A stretch of DNA of 64,000 nucleotides, taken from assembly GCA_033239125.1 (NCBI GenBank), contig BSWB01000003.1:136561820-136625819 (forward strand). Direction: 5' to 3'. A model generated the notes under the pieces. It was not told the origin of the DNA, did no database searches, and saw only the letters and a list, made by a program, of their open reading frames with translations. Shown here piece by piece: positions 1 through 12,200 of the stretch. The position numbers and the translations under genes were made by a program. The DNA is from Fagopyrum homotropicum (lineage: Eukaryota; Streptophyta; Magnoliopsida; Caryophyllales; Polygonaceae). Every line of letters starts with the position of its first letter. Position 1 is the first letter of the stretch.

Positions 1-3000
1 TACCGCCACATCACTCGCATCACACATGATCTCAAAGGGCAGGGTCCAATCCGGAGGTTGGATAATGGGAGCGGAGATCAACGCTTCCTTAATCCTGTAA
101 AATGCATCAAGACACTCCTGCGAAAACTCGAAAACAACATCCTTATTCAAGAGTTTAGTTAGTGGTTTAGAAATCTTCGAGAAATCCTTGATGAACCTCC
201 TATAGAAACCTGCATGCCCGAGAAAGCTCCGCACACCCTTAACATAACAAGGGGGAGGGAGTTTCTCAATAGTCTCTATCTTAGCTCGATCGACCTCAAT
301 ACCTCGGTTGAAAACGAGGTGTCCTAGCACAATGCCTTCATTAACCATAAAATGACACTTGTGCCAATTGAAAACGAGATTGGTGTCTTCACATCTTTGT
401 AGCACTAGAGAAAGGTTAGATAGGAAATCATCAAAAGAGGAACCATATACTGAAAAGTCATCCATGAATACCTCCATGATCTCCTCTATGTACTCGGAAA
501 AGATAGCCATCATGCATCGCTGGAAGGTGGCGGGTGCATTACATAATTCAAATGCCATCCTCCTATAAGCAAATGTCCCCCATGGACAAGTGAAAGTGGT
601 CTTCTCTTGATCATCCGGATGGATAGGAATCTGAAAGAAGCCACTATAACCATCTAAATAGCAAAAATGTGAATGTTGGGCTAACCGTTCGAGCATTTGA
701 TCGATGAAGGGAACTGGAAAATGGTCCTTCCGAGTGGCCACGTTCAGCTTCCTATAGTCGATGCACACCCTTCAGCCCGTAACAGTCCTAGTTGGGATCA
801 ACTCGTTGTTCTTATTTGTCACAACGGTCATCCCTTCTTTCTTCAGAACTACGTGCACTGGGCTCACCCACTTGCTATCCGAGATAGGAAATATGATACA
901 TGCATCCAACAACTTAAGAATTTCTTTCTTCACAACCTCTTTCATGATCGGATTTAACCGTATTTGAGGTTTCCGTGAAGTCTTATGATCGTCCTCCATT
1001 AGTATTCTATGCATGTAGAAAGAAGGCTTAATACCAATAAGATCATCAATAGTATAACCCAAAGCCTTTTGATGTTTTCTTAGGACATGCATCGGTTTAG
1101 ATAATTCAGTTTCAGAAAGGGAAGCACTCACAATAACGGGATAAGTGGAATCCGGTCCAAGGAAAACATACCTCAAGTAACTTGGAAGTGGTTTAAGCTC
1201 CACAACTGGGGGTGCTTTCTGAGGGGGATCCTTGCTTCCCCCTTCCAGTGGAGTAGACTTAGATCGAAGAACTGGACTTTCAGAAGTCTCAGTTGACATC
1301 ATCTCGCTTGCGATCTCGGTCGAGGTCCAGAGTGGGTGACCGAGATGTTCTTCAGTTAAGAACACCTCGCTTGGTCTAGAAGGTGCCTCGATCGAGATAC
1401 TACAACTGGGGCCGAAATTGGAGATCTTCTTTTCCTGGATTAGTTTTTCAATCTTAGCTCCTGGATCTTCTTCCAATGCCTTCAAGCTCTGTATATTTAC
1501 ATCACAAGAAACATCTACACCTTCTTCCATTAAGCTAAAACTAATAACTTTTTCAAGAGGGTCATTAATAAGGATAGAGCTCACCAATTCTCTTGATTCT
1601 TCTTCATCGTAGATGTTGAAGATATCATCCTCCAGCGGCTCTCCTTTCATTGCGGCAAGCAATGCAAACTCCACTTGATCTCTGCCAATGTTGAATTTTA
1701 ACTTGGCGTTCTTACAATCCACATTGTAACCCGAAGTTGCCAGGAATGGTCTCCCGAGAATGATAGGAACGGGATAATCTGCGTGAATATCAAGCACAAT
1801 GAAGTCTATAGGTAAATAGAAGTTACCTAACTTGACCGGAACATCTTCCAAAATACCCACGGGATGGGTAATGGACCGGTCCACCATGTATAGCCTTATC
1901 TTCACCGGCTTGGGCTCTCCAAGTCCGATCTTCACACATAGCTCCAGCGGGATGATGCTCACGCTGGCTCCTAGATCACACAAGGCTTCACAAGTCACAT
2001 CCCCAACTTGAATGGGAATGCAAAATGATCCGGGATCTCTTAATTTGGGTGGCATCTTCTCCTTCATGATTTGAATGATCTTCTAGATGTCATCCTTACT
2101 TCACCAAAGTCTTCCAACTTCTTTTTCCTTGATAAAATCTCCTTTAAGAACTTCCCATATGCGGGCATCCCTAGAATAGCATCAAGGAAGGGGATGTTAA
2201 TATGTAGTTTATTCGTCAAGTCAAGGAACTTACCGAAGTGCTTGTCTAGATGTGCTCTGGCCCTTGACTGGGGGAATGGAAGTGGTGGTTTATAAGCAGG
2301 AGGTGGAACATAAAATTCAGATTTCTCCTCCGCTTTCTGAGGCTCCTCCTCGGTTGGTACCTCGGCCGAAGTGTTCTTCGACTGTACCTGGACCGAGGTG
2401 TTCTTCGTCTATACTGGCATTGGCCAAGGCACTAGATCTGCAGTTTTCAGTCCACTTCTCGTCGTTATTGCCATGATCTGTCCTTTAGGGTTGCTCTCTG
2501 TCCTTGATGGGAGCTTCCCTAGATCTCTTGGCGCTTCATTTGCCTTACTAAAAAGTTTTGCTCTAAGGATTTTTATGCCTTCGAAAATGAAGTCATGGAT
2601 GTCTCCATAGGGTTGAGCTTGATCAAGATGGCTTCCAACACTACATCTTTCTTCTCTAGATGGGACAAGCTTGATCCAGGCTCCTGGCTCTTCAATGGAG
2701 TAGTAGAAGAGGAAAGGAAAGGATTAGAAGAATTATTCGAATTGGAATTAGAGTAAGGGTTACCCGAATTTTGATTGTTGGATCTCCAATTGTTGCTCTT
2801 GGAGCCTCTATTGTTGTTGTAATTGTTGTTCCGGGAACCTTGATTGTTGTTCCCTGACCCTTGATATCCTCCTTCCTCCTTTTTGGTGTGAGCAACTAAA
2901 AGGTCCTTCAATTGCTTCACATCATTCTTGAGGGAGGTGAGTTGATTATTGTTTGATGGAGCTTCTTGGAAGTTGACTCTCTTAACTCCACTTTCAGCTC

Positions 3001-3989
3001 CTTGGTGGGAGTATTTCTCCATGTGCAAAGCTTGTTTTCAATGAACTCCCAAGCTTCATCAATCGGCATGTCCATGAATGTGCCGGCGGATAGTAGTTGA
3101 AGGTTGAATTAGGTAGCTTGGTCCAATCCCTTGAAGTATATCTCCAACAACTCTATCTTTGGAATCCTATGATGTGGGCAATCCAAGAGAACATCTTTAA
3201 ATCTCTCCCATGACTTGGACAAACTTTCCTTGTCCTTCATGATGAATGCATTGATCTTCCCTCTCATTTCAGCGGTTTTAGAGGGGAAAAAAGTTTTGTT
3301 AAGAACTCCGACGTCATCTCCTCCCAAGTGTTGATCTTTCCGCGAGGAAGAGACTGATACCAAGTAAGCGCCCTGTCCTTCAAAGAAAAGTAGAAGGGCC
3401 TTAGCTTGTAATTATTGTTTTCCAGCCTTGAAGGTCTCAAGGTCTCCATCAAGATCTTATAGTTTTGCAAATGTTGATGCGGAGACTCCCTCTCTAAACC
3501 TCCAAATTGGCATTGGTGGATCATGGAAAGAACTTGCGGTCGAAATTCGTAACCATGCTCCGCTGGATAACCTAGGTTGACTCCTGGACGCCTCACTTGC
3601 TGGTTTGGGTCCATCCTCTGCCCTAGGGTCTGTGAAATATTTGCAAAAAGAACATCTCGGACATACATCCGAGGTGGAAGTATCTCGGCCGCGGCAACTG
3701 GAGCAGGGTCCTGCCTCAGTCGAGGATCTGGATTCGGTCGAGGTAGATATTGGTCTCGTAAGGCTGCCATATCTGCTTCGATCGCCTCTGTCCTTGCGCG
3801 AGTTTCTTCCTTTTCCAGCCACAGTTCTTCTTTACTGAGGCGTAGTTGTTCCAACGCCTCCTTCAATTCGGCCTCAAGATCGCGATCGTCTTGGTTGGCC
3901 ATCTTAGCTTCTTTTAAGCGTCATTTGTATGTCTTTTCTGGTTCGGGATCGTAAGGAACGATTTCCTTCCCAGTGCGGGTTCTTTGCAT
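1..3989 (-). pseudogene. gag-pol remnant of Athila element A1
   Basis: Coding starts at an ATG at about 3989 (MQRTRTGKEI), matching A2. Gag fragments lie at about 3900-3110 (YQSLP and FKDVLLDCPHH blocks) and 3028-2573 (Asn/Gly/Ser-rich tail). Protease with CDLGASVSIIP starts near 2067 and runs into the protease-RT linker. The N-terminal part of RT ends in a TGA replacing a Trp codon at 772-774. RT then continues on the same strand to position 1 with MPFGLCNAP and FMDDFSVYG. RNase H and integrase, if present, lie outside the window. An indel near 2085 shifts the frame upstream of protease. The gene cannot make a full polyprotein. Confidence 0.88.
1310..1400. repeat. CCTCGG-type motif cluster in the A1 protease-RT linker
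   Basis: Several copies of CTCGGTCGAGG-like words and their reverse complements lie within about 90 bases of coding sequence between protease and RT. The corresponding place in A2 (23030-23115) carries the same motif, while B (57840-57955) carries CCACGGCCGTGG-type words there. Confidence 0.7.
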
Positions 3990-4094
3990 AAACCTAAGAG
4001 AAAGAATCTGCGAAAATCACTCAAGTAGAGTGGTTAGTAGCAACAGGGGCAATCGCCCCGAAAGCGTACCGCAACCGGCTCGGTCTAGACCAAG

Positions 4095-4112
4095 TCCCCG
4101 ACAACGGAGCCA
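4095..4112 (-). other. primer binding site, tRNA-Asp type (degraded)
   Basis: Six bases inside the LTR end lies TCCCCGACAACGGAGCCA. This matches the 3' end of plant tRNA-Asp except for two changes; A2 and B carry the unchanged form TCCCCGGCAACGGCGCCA. Confidence 0.85.
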
Positions 4113-4118
4113 AAAACT

Positions 4119-5829
4119 TGTTCGCTCCAAATGGTGTGTGCAAACAGTAAATTTATATCCCAAGAAATATGCTTAAAACAAGGATGCGAACCCGCAGTGT
4201 ACGGGTCAATTGTAGTAAAAACAAGAATTCTGGGGTGTCGATCTCAGGGACTTAGGTGAAACAAAGCAAGTATAGGTACTCAATGCAACTAATAACCACA
4301 AAAGTGATTAAAGCAATCAAAAGATGATAATAAGGTCAATTAAAGAAAATATGCAAATTCTAGGGATTAAAGCATCTAGTTGTGGTTCCAACTCAAGTTC
4401 TAAAGATAAGCAGACAAAGTGGAGATTTTGCAAAGGGAAGGTGTTTCTAAAGTGGAACAGATCACCGGGTAAGTCTCACTACTCACAATCCCAAACCGAA
4501 GCTCCTATTACCCGGCAAGTCTCAAGGAACTAAGGAAAGGAACCATAACCTCAAACCAACACACCACCTAAGGGAATAAAATCAACCTTTACCGGGTAAG
4601 TCTCAGGCTAACTCACAAAGATGGGATGAAGGCACACTCAAATCCCAATAAAGGATAAACCTTTATTACCTACACTTATGATCTTGGGTAAACAAACAAA
4701 GGAATCACCGGGTAAGTCTCATCCTAGGCTTGCATTGAACCAGGAAAGGTGTAATAAGAATAGGATTTGGCAAACTTTAACACTTAACTCTCAGTTTCGG
4801 ATCAGAATAGGTCACCTCGGTCAGACAGAATCCACCTCGGCCGGGGTGTTCATCGTCTGAGCGAGGTACTCTAGGGTTAAGGATAAAAACCCGAGCTTTC
4901 AGGGTCCTACTGGGATTAAGATCATTCTATCATCGTCTTTCCCACAACCTTCAGCCAATCACCTAGAATCGCACAAGGAAATTAGCCACTCATCATCATG
5001 AAAGCAATAATCAAATATATGAGAAGGGAATGAATATTTGAACACAAAAACCTTAAGAACAAGGCTTCAATAACTGAATAAAATATCAAACAAATCAGCG
5101 TTCCTTGGATCACAAATCCAACAAGACAATCAACAAAAAGAGATCTAAGAAAGTCTTACAAATCCCTTCAAAAGCTATATCCGAACTATCAATCATTTCT
5201 TGATTGATCTTCAAACTTCCTTAAAACTTCCAAAAATCCTTCCTAACTTCGGTGTATTGTCGGCTTCCAGCCTGCGGTGATAGCGGGTTCTCAATTTGTG
5301 GAAAATCCAACCCTTTATATAGGAGAATTATCTTCCAAAGATAATAATATCTTAAAAAGATAATCTACTAATATAAAATATATCTTATCTCTAAAATAGA
5401 TCTCCCAAATATATGATCTTCCTTCCAGAAATTCAGCCCAAAAATATAAGATCTCTCCTTCCAAAAATAAAAGATCTCAGCCAAATATAATATATCTCGC
5501 CGCGTCAGGACATTCGCCTCGGTCGGGGCGCTCCTCAAAATCACCTCGGTCGAGGTGGTACTGTAGCTGACCGAAGTGAATCTCAGCTGAATGTGAAATC
5601 TCTCAAATCTGATCCAAAGTGAATCTTTAATCCTTTTCCATGCTTCCTAAATTCGTCCTTAAGCTCCTGAATGTAGCTCCAATGACTCCTTAGCTCCTTT
5701 AGCTCCATTTTGGTCCAAAACGTGCCGTTTTACCTACGATTACAAAAAAACTAGGTGTAGACCTCGATTCTCGCAAAGGTAGATGAAACGACAATATAAT
5801 CACATAATATACATCCAAACATGCAGATG
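4119..5829 (-). repeat. 5' LTR of Athila element A1 (outer end truncated)
   Basis: It aligns with the A2 LTRs from the GGAGCGAACA end up to about 30 bases past the conserved TAGACCTCGATTC block, then stops at the junction with an inverted LTR fragment. It contains four copies of a TTACCGGGTAAGTCTCA-like module (4462, 4508, 4589, 4705), CCTCGG-type motif clusters at about 4813-4870 and 5510-5575, and a TATA box at 5314-5321 (minus strand TATATAAA). Confidence 0.88.
5314..5321 (-). promoter_or_regulatory. TATA box of the A1 LTR promoter
   Basis: The minus strand reads CCTATATAAAGGG. The same position in the A2 LTRs holds CTATAAAAAGGG, and a CCTCGG-type cluster lies 190-260 bases upstream in both. 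Transcription start is inferred, not seen. Confidence 0.6.
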
Positions 5830-6172
5830 ATCTATTCCCACCTTAGAAACACCTTCCCTTTGCAAACCTCAACTTTGTCCGCATTATCCCTTGAGATCTT
5901 GAGTCGGAACCACAACTAGATGCTTTAATCCCTAGAATCCGCATTTCCTCTTACTTGACTTTTATATCATCTTTGATTGCTTTAATTTCTTTTGGTTAAT
6001 TGCAACATTTGACAACTGATTCCGTGCTTTGTTTCACCTAATTCCATGTGATCGATCCCTGGAATTCTAGCTTTTATTACAATTGACCCATACACTGCGG
6101 GTTCGCATATTTATTCAAGCATACTTCTTGGGTTATAAATTTAAAGCTTGCACACACCTTTTGGAGCGAACA
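5830..6172 (+). repeat. Athila LTR 3' fragment in inverted orientation to A1
   Basis: Plus-strand sequence equals the last ~340 bases of an Athila LTR, ending TTTTGGAGCGAACA. Its left edge meets the truncated A1 LTR head-on near 5830. Its right edge at 6172 is the exact LTR end, followed immediately by RT coding sequence with no primer site or gag. Confidence 0.8.
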
Positions 6173-8448
6173 GTTTGCCTATATGAGGATGCCATTCGGA
6201 CTTTGCAACGCTCCAGCCACCTTTCAAAGGTGTATGATGGCCATCTTCCCGGAATACATTGAGGAAATCATGGAGGTTTTTATGGATGATTTTTCAGTTT
6301 ATGGTTCCTCGTTTGATGATTGTCTTGCTAACCTTTCTCTTGTTTCGCAAAGATGTGAAGACACTAACCTAGTTCTAAATTGGGAGAAGTGTCATTTTAT
6401 GGTTAGGGAAGGCATTGTTTTAGGACAATTGATCTCCAATAGAGGGATTGAGGTTGACAACGCTAAGATTAAGACGATAGAGAAGTTTCCTCCTCCATCT
6501 TCGGTGAAGGGGATTAGAAGTTTTCTAGGTCATGTTGGATTCTATAGGAGATTCATTAAGGACTTTTCAAAGATCTCTAAACCGCTAACTAATCTATTGA
6601 TGAAGGATGCTGTTTTTGAATGTATGAAAGAATGTTTGGATGCTTTTTACAGGATTCGAGAAGCTCTAATCTCAGCCCCAATAATTCAGCCTCCGGATTA
6701 GAATCTCCCATTTGAGGCCATGTGTGATGCAAGTGACGTAGCTGTAGGAGCGGTGCTTGGACAAAAGAAAGATGGACGCACTCATGCCATCTATTATGCT
6801 AGCAAGACGCTAGATAAAGCGTAACTCAACTACGCCACAACAGAAAAGGAATTTCTTGCCGTTGTATATGCCTTTGAAAAATTCCGTTCTTATCTTGTAG
6901 GAGCGAAGGTGATTGTATACAAGGATCATTCAGCCATTCGGTATTTACTTGCCAAGAAAGATACAAAGCCAAGGCTGATTAGATGGATTCTTCTTCTTCT
7001 TCAAGAATTCGATCTTGAGATTCGTGACAAGAAAGGATCCGAAAATTCTGTTGCGGATCACTTAAGTCGTGTACGACATGTTACAAGTGACGACTTGCTT
7101 ATTGATGACTCCTTCCCGGATGAACAATTACATCTAATGGAAGAGTGTATCAATCATATTTTTAGAGGTAACGAACCTTAGTTTGTTGACTTTGTGAATT
7201 ATTTGGTTTGTTAAGAAATACTTCCTGGACTATCCTACGCACAAAGGAAGAAGTTCTTTATGGATGTCCGTCAATATTATCGGAACGAACCTCTACTCTT
7301 AAAAAGAGATCCTAATGGCATCATTAGAAGATGTGTGCATGAAAACGAAATACAAAGTGTCGTTCGTCATTGCCATTCGCTTCCTTGTGGAGGACACGCT
7401 AGCTCCCATAAGACTAGCGCTAAGGTATTGCAATCCGGATTCTTTTGGCCTACATTATTTAAGGATGTGCAAACCTTTGTTGCTTGTTGCGGTGCTTGTC
7501 AAAGAAAAATGAACATATCTAGGAGGAATGAAATGGCTCTCAACAACATCCAAAAATTGGAAATCTTTGACGTTTGGGGAGTTGACTTCATGGGACCATT
7601 CCCATCATCTTGCGGCAACCAATACATACTTCTAGTTGTAGATTATGTTTCAAGATGGGTTGAAGCTATTGCCTCTCCAACTAATGATGCAATGATGGTT
7701 GTTAAGTTCTTTAATTGAACTATTTTCCAAAGGTTTGGGACACCCCGAACCATCGTTAGTGATGGAGGTTCACGCTTCATCGCCCGACGATTTGAAGCTC
7801 TACTAGCTAAGTATGGGGTGACTCACAAGATCGCCACACCTTACCACCAACAATCAAGTGGGGAAGTGGAGATTTCAAATAGGGAAATTAAAGGAATCTT
7901 AGAAAAAACGGTGTCAAGGACAAGGAAGGACTAGTCATTAAAGTTGGATGACGCATTGTGGGCGTATAGGACGGCATACAAGACTCCCATCGGCATAACA
8001 CCATACAATCTTGTGTATGGGAAGTCTTGTCATCTTCCGATAGAGCTGGAACACAAGGCGTGTTGGGTTGTGAAGTGGTTGAAAGCATGAAGGAAGCGGG
8101 AAAGAAGCATCTCTTGGATCTTAACGAGCTAGAAGAACTCCGCTTGAACGCCTATAAGAACGTCAAGATCTACAAGGAAATAGCGAAGCATTGACATGAT
8201 AAGCACATCATTCCAAAAGACTTCAAAGAAGGAGATCTCGTTCTTCTATTCAATTCTAGTCTTCGACTCTTTCCCGGTAAGCTTAAACCACGTTGGACAG
8301 GACCTTATGTTATTAAACACGTTTTCCCCATGGTGCAGTTGAAGTATGGGGTGAGAAGTACGGAAGTTTCAAAGTGAATGGACAACGACTCACAAAGTAC
8401 TCACCGGAACTCCAAATTGTGGAATTCGCACCGATTATCCTCACTTAA
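6173..8448 (+). pseudogene. RT-RNase H-integrase remnant of element C
   Basis: RT begins in the middle of the domain (MRMPFGLCNAP, FMDDFSVYGSSF at about 6276-6310). RNase H follows at about 6715-7070 (MCDASDVAVGAVLGQ, TEKEFLAVVYAFEKF). Integrase follows from about 7260: an HHCC zinc-binding part (HCHSLPCGGHASSHK, CGACQR) and a catalytic part (VDFMGPFPSSCGNQY, then SDGGSRF). The C-terminal GKLKPRWTGPYV and VNGQRL blocks end at a TAA at 8446-8448. Stops (for example TAG at 6699-6701 replacing Trp) and frameshifts break it throughout. The segment shows the full integrase that A2 lacks and provides the reference for that deletion. Confidence 0.88.
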
Positions 8449-9218
8449 GCATAAAGGATTAGTCTAGCTACGGACCTAAAACAAAGCGTTACTTGGGAGG
8501 CAACCCAAGGTATTGCATTCTTGCTTTTGTTTTTGTCTTTCTTAGATTAGATTAGATAGTTATTTTTGTTTCTTTTTCGTCGATACCTTCCGCTATGTTT
8601 TGTGTCTTTGGATGTCAGGGTTGAGAAACGACCAAAAGAAGTGAAGAAAGCCGTAAGAACAACGAAATTTTGATTTTTGGCAAGAACAGAGTATTCCACG
8701 GGCTAAAAGGCAAAACCACGTCCGTGGTTTATTTAATTTTGGCCGTGGAAAACCATGTCGTGAGTAGCCAAATAAAAAGACTCAAAACCACGGTCATACT
8801 GTTACTTCCACGGTAGTGGAACTGCCCGACAGGCCGTGGTTTTCGAAGATTTTACGGGGCTATATAAGTTCTTCTTCTTCACAATTTCTCACAACCCAAC
8901 CTCCCTTCCACGCCCCTCTACCACGCCCAAATCCCCTCATCCCGCATTGCTTCATTTGGTGATCGTTTTACACGATTCTTTGCTCAAAATTGAAGCAAAT
9001 TTGATTCTACAGCGGATTATGGTAACAAACTGCACAAACATTCAGCGATCGGGCGAGAATTTAGATTTCTTCAAATCTAAACCCTAGGTCTTCTCTCAAT
9101 TCCATTCTTGGTTGATTTCCTTCGTTTTCTTTAAAAAATTTTAGGAGAACTGAACGTAATTGAACCTAGAATAGTTTAAGACTGGTGTTGTTGAGTTTGT
9201 TGTGGTGATTTTGAGTTT
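8449..9218 (+). promoter_or_regulatory. pol-ORF1 spacer of element C with CCGTGG cluster
   Basis: After the pol stop comes a conserved ACTTGGGAGGCAACCCAAGG block, also found downstream of pol in A2 (about 21200). From about 8690 to 8850 there are at least seven CCACGG or CCGTGG words, followed at once by the TATA box at 8861. No open gene is seen between the TATA box and ORF1. Confidence 0.6.
8861..8868 (+). promoter_or_regulatory. TATA box of a putative internal ORF1 promoter (element C)
   Basis: GGCTATATAAGTTC lies about 350 bases upstream of the ORF1 reading frame and directly downstream of a CCGTGG motif cluster. A2 has the same arrangement at 20873-20881. Promoter function is inferred. 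Confidence 0.5.
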
Positions 9219-12200
9219 TTGAGGAAATCGATCAATCCCACGAGCTGCCGTACTTTTCCACGGGCTTGGAACCTGAAGAACAGGCTGTGGTTTTCTCTGA
9301 AAATATTTGGAACACGTAAATCAAACCGAAAAAAAAAACAAAAGGGTGCATGCTCCTCTTCCCAACCCCCTCCCATTGTCCCACCTACCCCTAGGATCCC
9401 TACCATCCATGAGAACCACTTGGGAGCTTTGGAAAAGATCCACAATCGCAAGGTTATCGCTCCTCGATACATTGTGCTTGAAGAGTTTGAGGAGTTACAC
9501 GTTATGACTAATCTTAGGTGGATTCTGGATAGGGCTGGGATGGCTACCTTTGCTAGCATTCAAGAGGATGCTTATGAGGAGATCACGAAAGAGTTCATCA
9601 CCTCTTTTGATCATAGCGCCATTAACCGAACGGTCTCCTTTCGATTGATGGACCACACCTACCACTTGTCTATAGCTCAAATTGGAGCATTGTTCGGTTT
9701 TGTTGATACATGCAATGGGACGTTACCTAGAGGTACTAGAGCTAGAGAGTTTTCGGAGGAAATTGCTATGATTGTGGGTCATGAGGATCGTTGGCAACCA
9801 GCCAACTCGAAGGAAAAGCTCATCTATAATATCTCCTTCAAAATAGCCCATAGGATCCTCTTCGAGTGCCTTTTCCCTAGGACAGAGACTCCCCAGAAGC
9901 TCAAGGCTGATGAGCTCTTTATTCTTTATTGTATGGCGTCCGGTGTCACTCCGAATTGCGCCACTATGCTTGCTTCTACCCTTATCAAGATCAAGAACAA
10001 AGCGGCGGGAAATATCGGCTATGGAGGAATAGTTACTTACATTGCAAAACATTTCGGAGTTGATTATTCTGCATGTGAGATGGTGACTTCTGCGAGGCCT
10101 TTAGGGCTTCAAGGACTCATGACTAGGGGGCTCTTGATTCCCCGCCACCGCGGTCCACCGTTTATTTCCATGCATTGGGAAGACAAGGGAGGAAGAGGTA
10201 TTCCATGGAGTGCTAATTACTCCATTAGGAACCGGCAGAATTGGAAGGCTACATTTGTTCCGATGCATGCCAACCGCCTAGGAGCTCCGCCCTACATTCC
10301 CGAGGATGTGTCAGCGGCTGCTGATGAGGCTGATGCTGATGAGGATGTTACGCTAGAAATGTATGACACAAATTCAAGGCAAGAGTGCCAAGAACTTGTT
10401 CGCCCAAAACATGCATACATAAAGTCTTAAATTTATAACTCGATCTAATTTCCTAAACTACCTAGCGAAACCTGCAGTGTACGGATCCTTATGTAGAAAG
10501 GAAAGTATTCTGAGGTCGAACACAAGGACTGAGGTGAAATCAAATCATTCAACGATCATGCATAGTGCAAATCTAAACTAAGATGAGATGAGGAATTAAG
10601 AAAGTGCAAAACACAATATTTTTGGTTGGTTTTGGGTGATCAACAAGGATCACAAATATATCAACACCAACAAGCAAACAAACACACAAACACAAGGATA
10701 GGTGATAAGAGGTAAGAAATGCGGGTCTAGAGATTCGGAATTCCGATTATGACAATGGACTCGTACATCTAAAGATCAAAAGAAAGTTGCGGTTGTTCGG
10801 AGTTGGGTATTTCTCTAATGGGAGCAATTACCGGGTAAGTCTCATGCTCCACTAGTCTCAAACCTAAGGTCCTATTACCGGGGAAGTCTCAAGGAACCTA
10901 AGGACAGGAATTCTACACAAACCGGCCACTACCTAAGGGTCAAACCCCTCCTTACCGGGTAAGTCTCGGAAAAGGTAAGTCTTAGGCAACGATCATAGCA
11001 CACTCAATCCAATAGCAGCTTTTTTGGCTCACTACTATCATCTTACGTATCTAAGAGAGGAAATTACCGGATAAGTCTCATTCCTCAAATAGGTTGCTAG
11101 CAAAGGTCACCCTAGGCTAGATTATGCTCAACAAACACTAGGATTTTAACACATCTCCAACCTAACATCCAAATTTATCAATTAAGGATAATAGAACAAA
11201 AACCACGGGTGGATCATGGAAACCACGGCCGTGGAAGCATGAAGAACCGGTTGTGATCTCATTCTGAGTTAGACATTCGAACACAATCCATTCTAAGCTA
11301 TCATGCAAGTCCATACAATCATAGTCCAAAGCTTAACCATCATTCCATCACTCTAGAATCACTACTACTTAGCCAATAGCATTCATTTCAAAGGCAACAC
11401 CCATTAAACAAGCATGCATGCATTCCATGGCAAGAAAATGAAGATAAGAACAATGAAAGAGAATGAACTAAGCTGTAATAGAAGGTTACAACAATCTTAC
11501 AAAGCTTAAAGGGCAGCTCCAAGTCGGATCTTACAAGCTTCCACAAGAACCTCACTTAAAACCACTCAAACTCACTCTAAATCTTAAGATTGATAATGTT
11601 CTAATATAATCTCCCAAAGAACACCCACAAGGGGCTTGGAAGAGAGTAACAAGAGGACATAGAGTCCTCCAAGCAATCCCCTAGGCCAGCCTGCAAAAGC
11701 AGCTCAAGTACTCCACCAAAGGAAAGCAAAGGTCGGGCAAAGGAATCGTGTCACAAGTGTCAAAGCTGTCCAGACAGAAACCACGGGAAAAACACCCAAA
11801 CCACGGGCGTGGAATTTCCCTCTGGGCCGTGGTTCTGCACCAGAAGCCTTCCTTGGATCACCAAGTCATGAATTGGTGCAAGGCATGCACCAATAAGGTC
11901 TTTTGTGTTCTCCTTTGCTCCTAGCTTGCTCCTTAAAGAGTCTGGATGTGTGCCACCACAAGGAATGATCCTCGAATGTATCGATTAATTCCAAAAGCTC
12001 CCCAAAATACCTACAAAACCGACAAAAGCTCGTGTAGACGTCTATTTCGATAATATGGATGAATTAAGCGTAAATGTCACGAACTAATGCGGAAACATGC
12101 ATGAATGGAAAGGAAAACTATCTAAAAGAGTGCCTAAACTAGTGTCATAAATCATGTCATTAGAAGAGATGGGTGGTGATGAGTTCCCGGACATTGGAGG

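Larger units (their letters stand above)
1..5829 (-). mobile_element. Athila-like Ty3/gypsy element A1, truncated by the window edge
   Basis: Read on the minus strand the order is LTR (4119-5829), tRNA-Asp primer site, gag, protease and reverse transcriptase, running off the window at position 1. Family traits seen: a gag with an Asn-rich tail and no CCHC knuckle, a protease with a DLGA core, an RT with FMDD, and an LTR ending GGAGCGAACA. It is closely related to A2 at 15825-27677 but older, with stops and indels in the coding region and a degraded primer site. The outer end of its LTR is missing: it abuts an oppositely oriented LTR fragment at about 5830, so no target-site duplication can be found. 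Confidence 0.9.

Noticed and set aside
4462..4721. Regular short repeats with spacers, CRISPR-like
   Set aside because: Only four imperfect copies, irregular spacing, inside eukaryotic LTRs, and spacers conserved between copies of the element.
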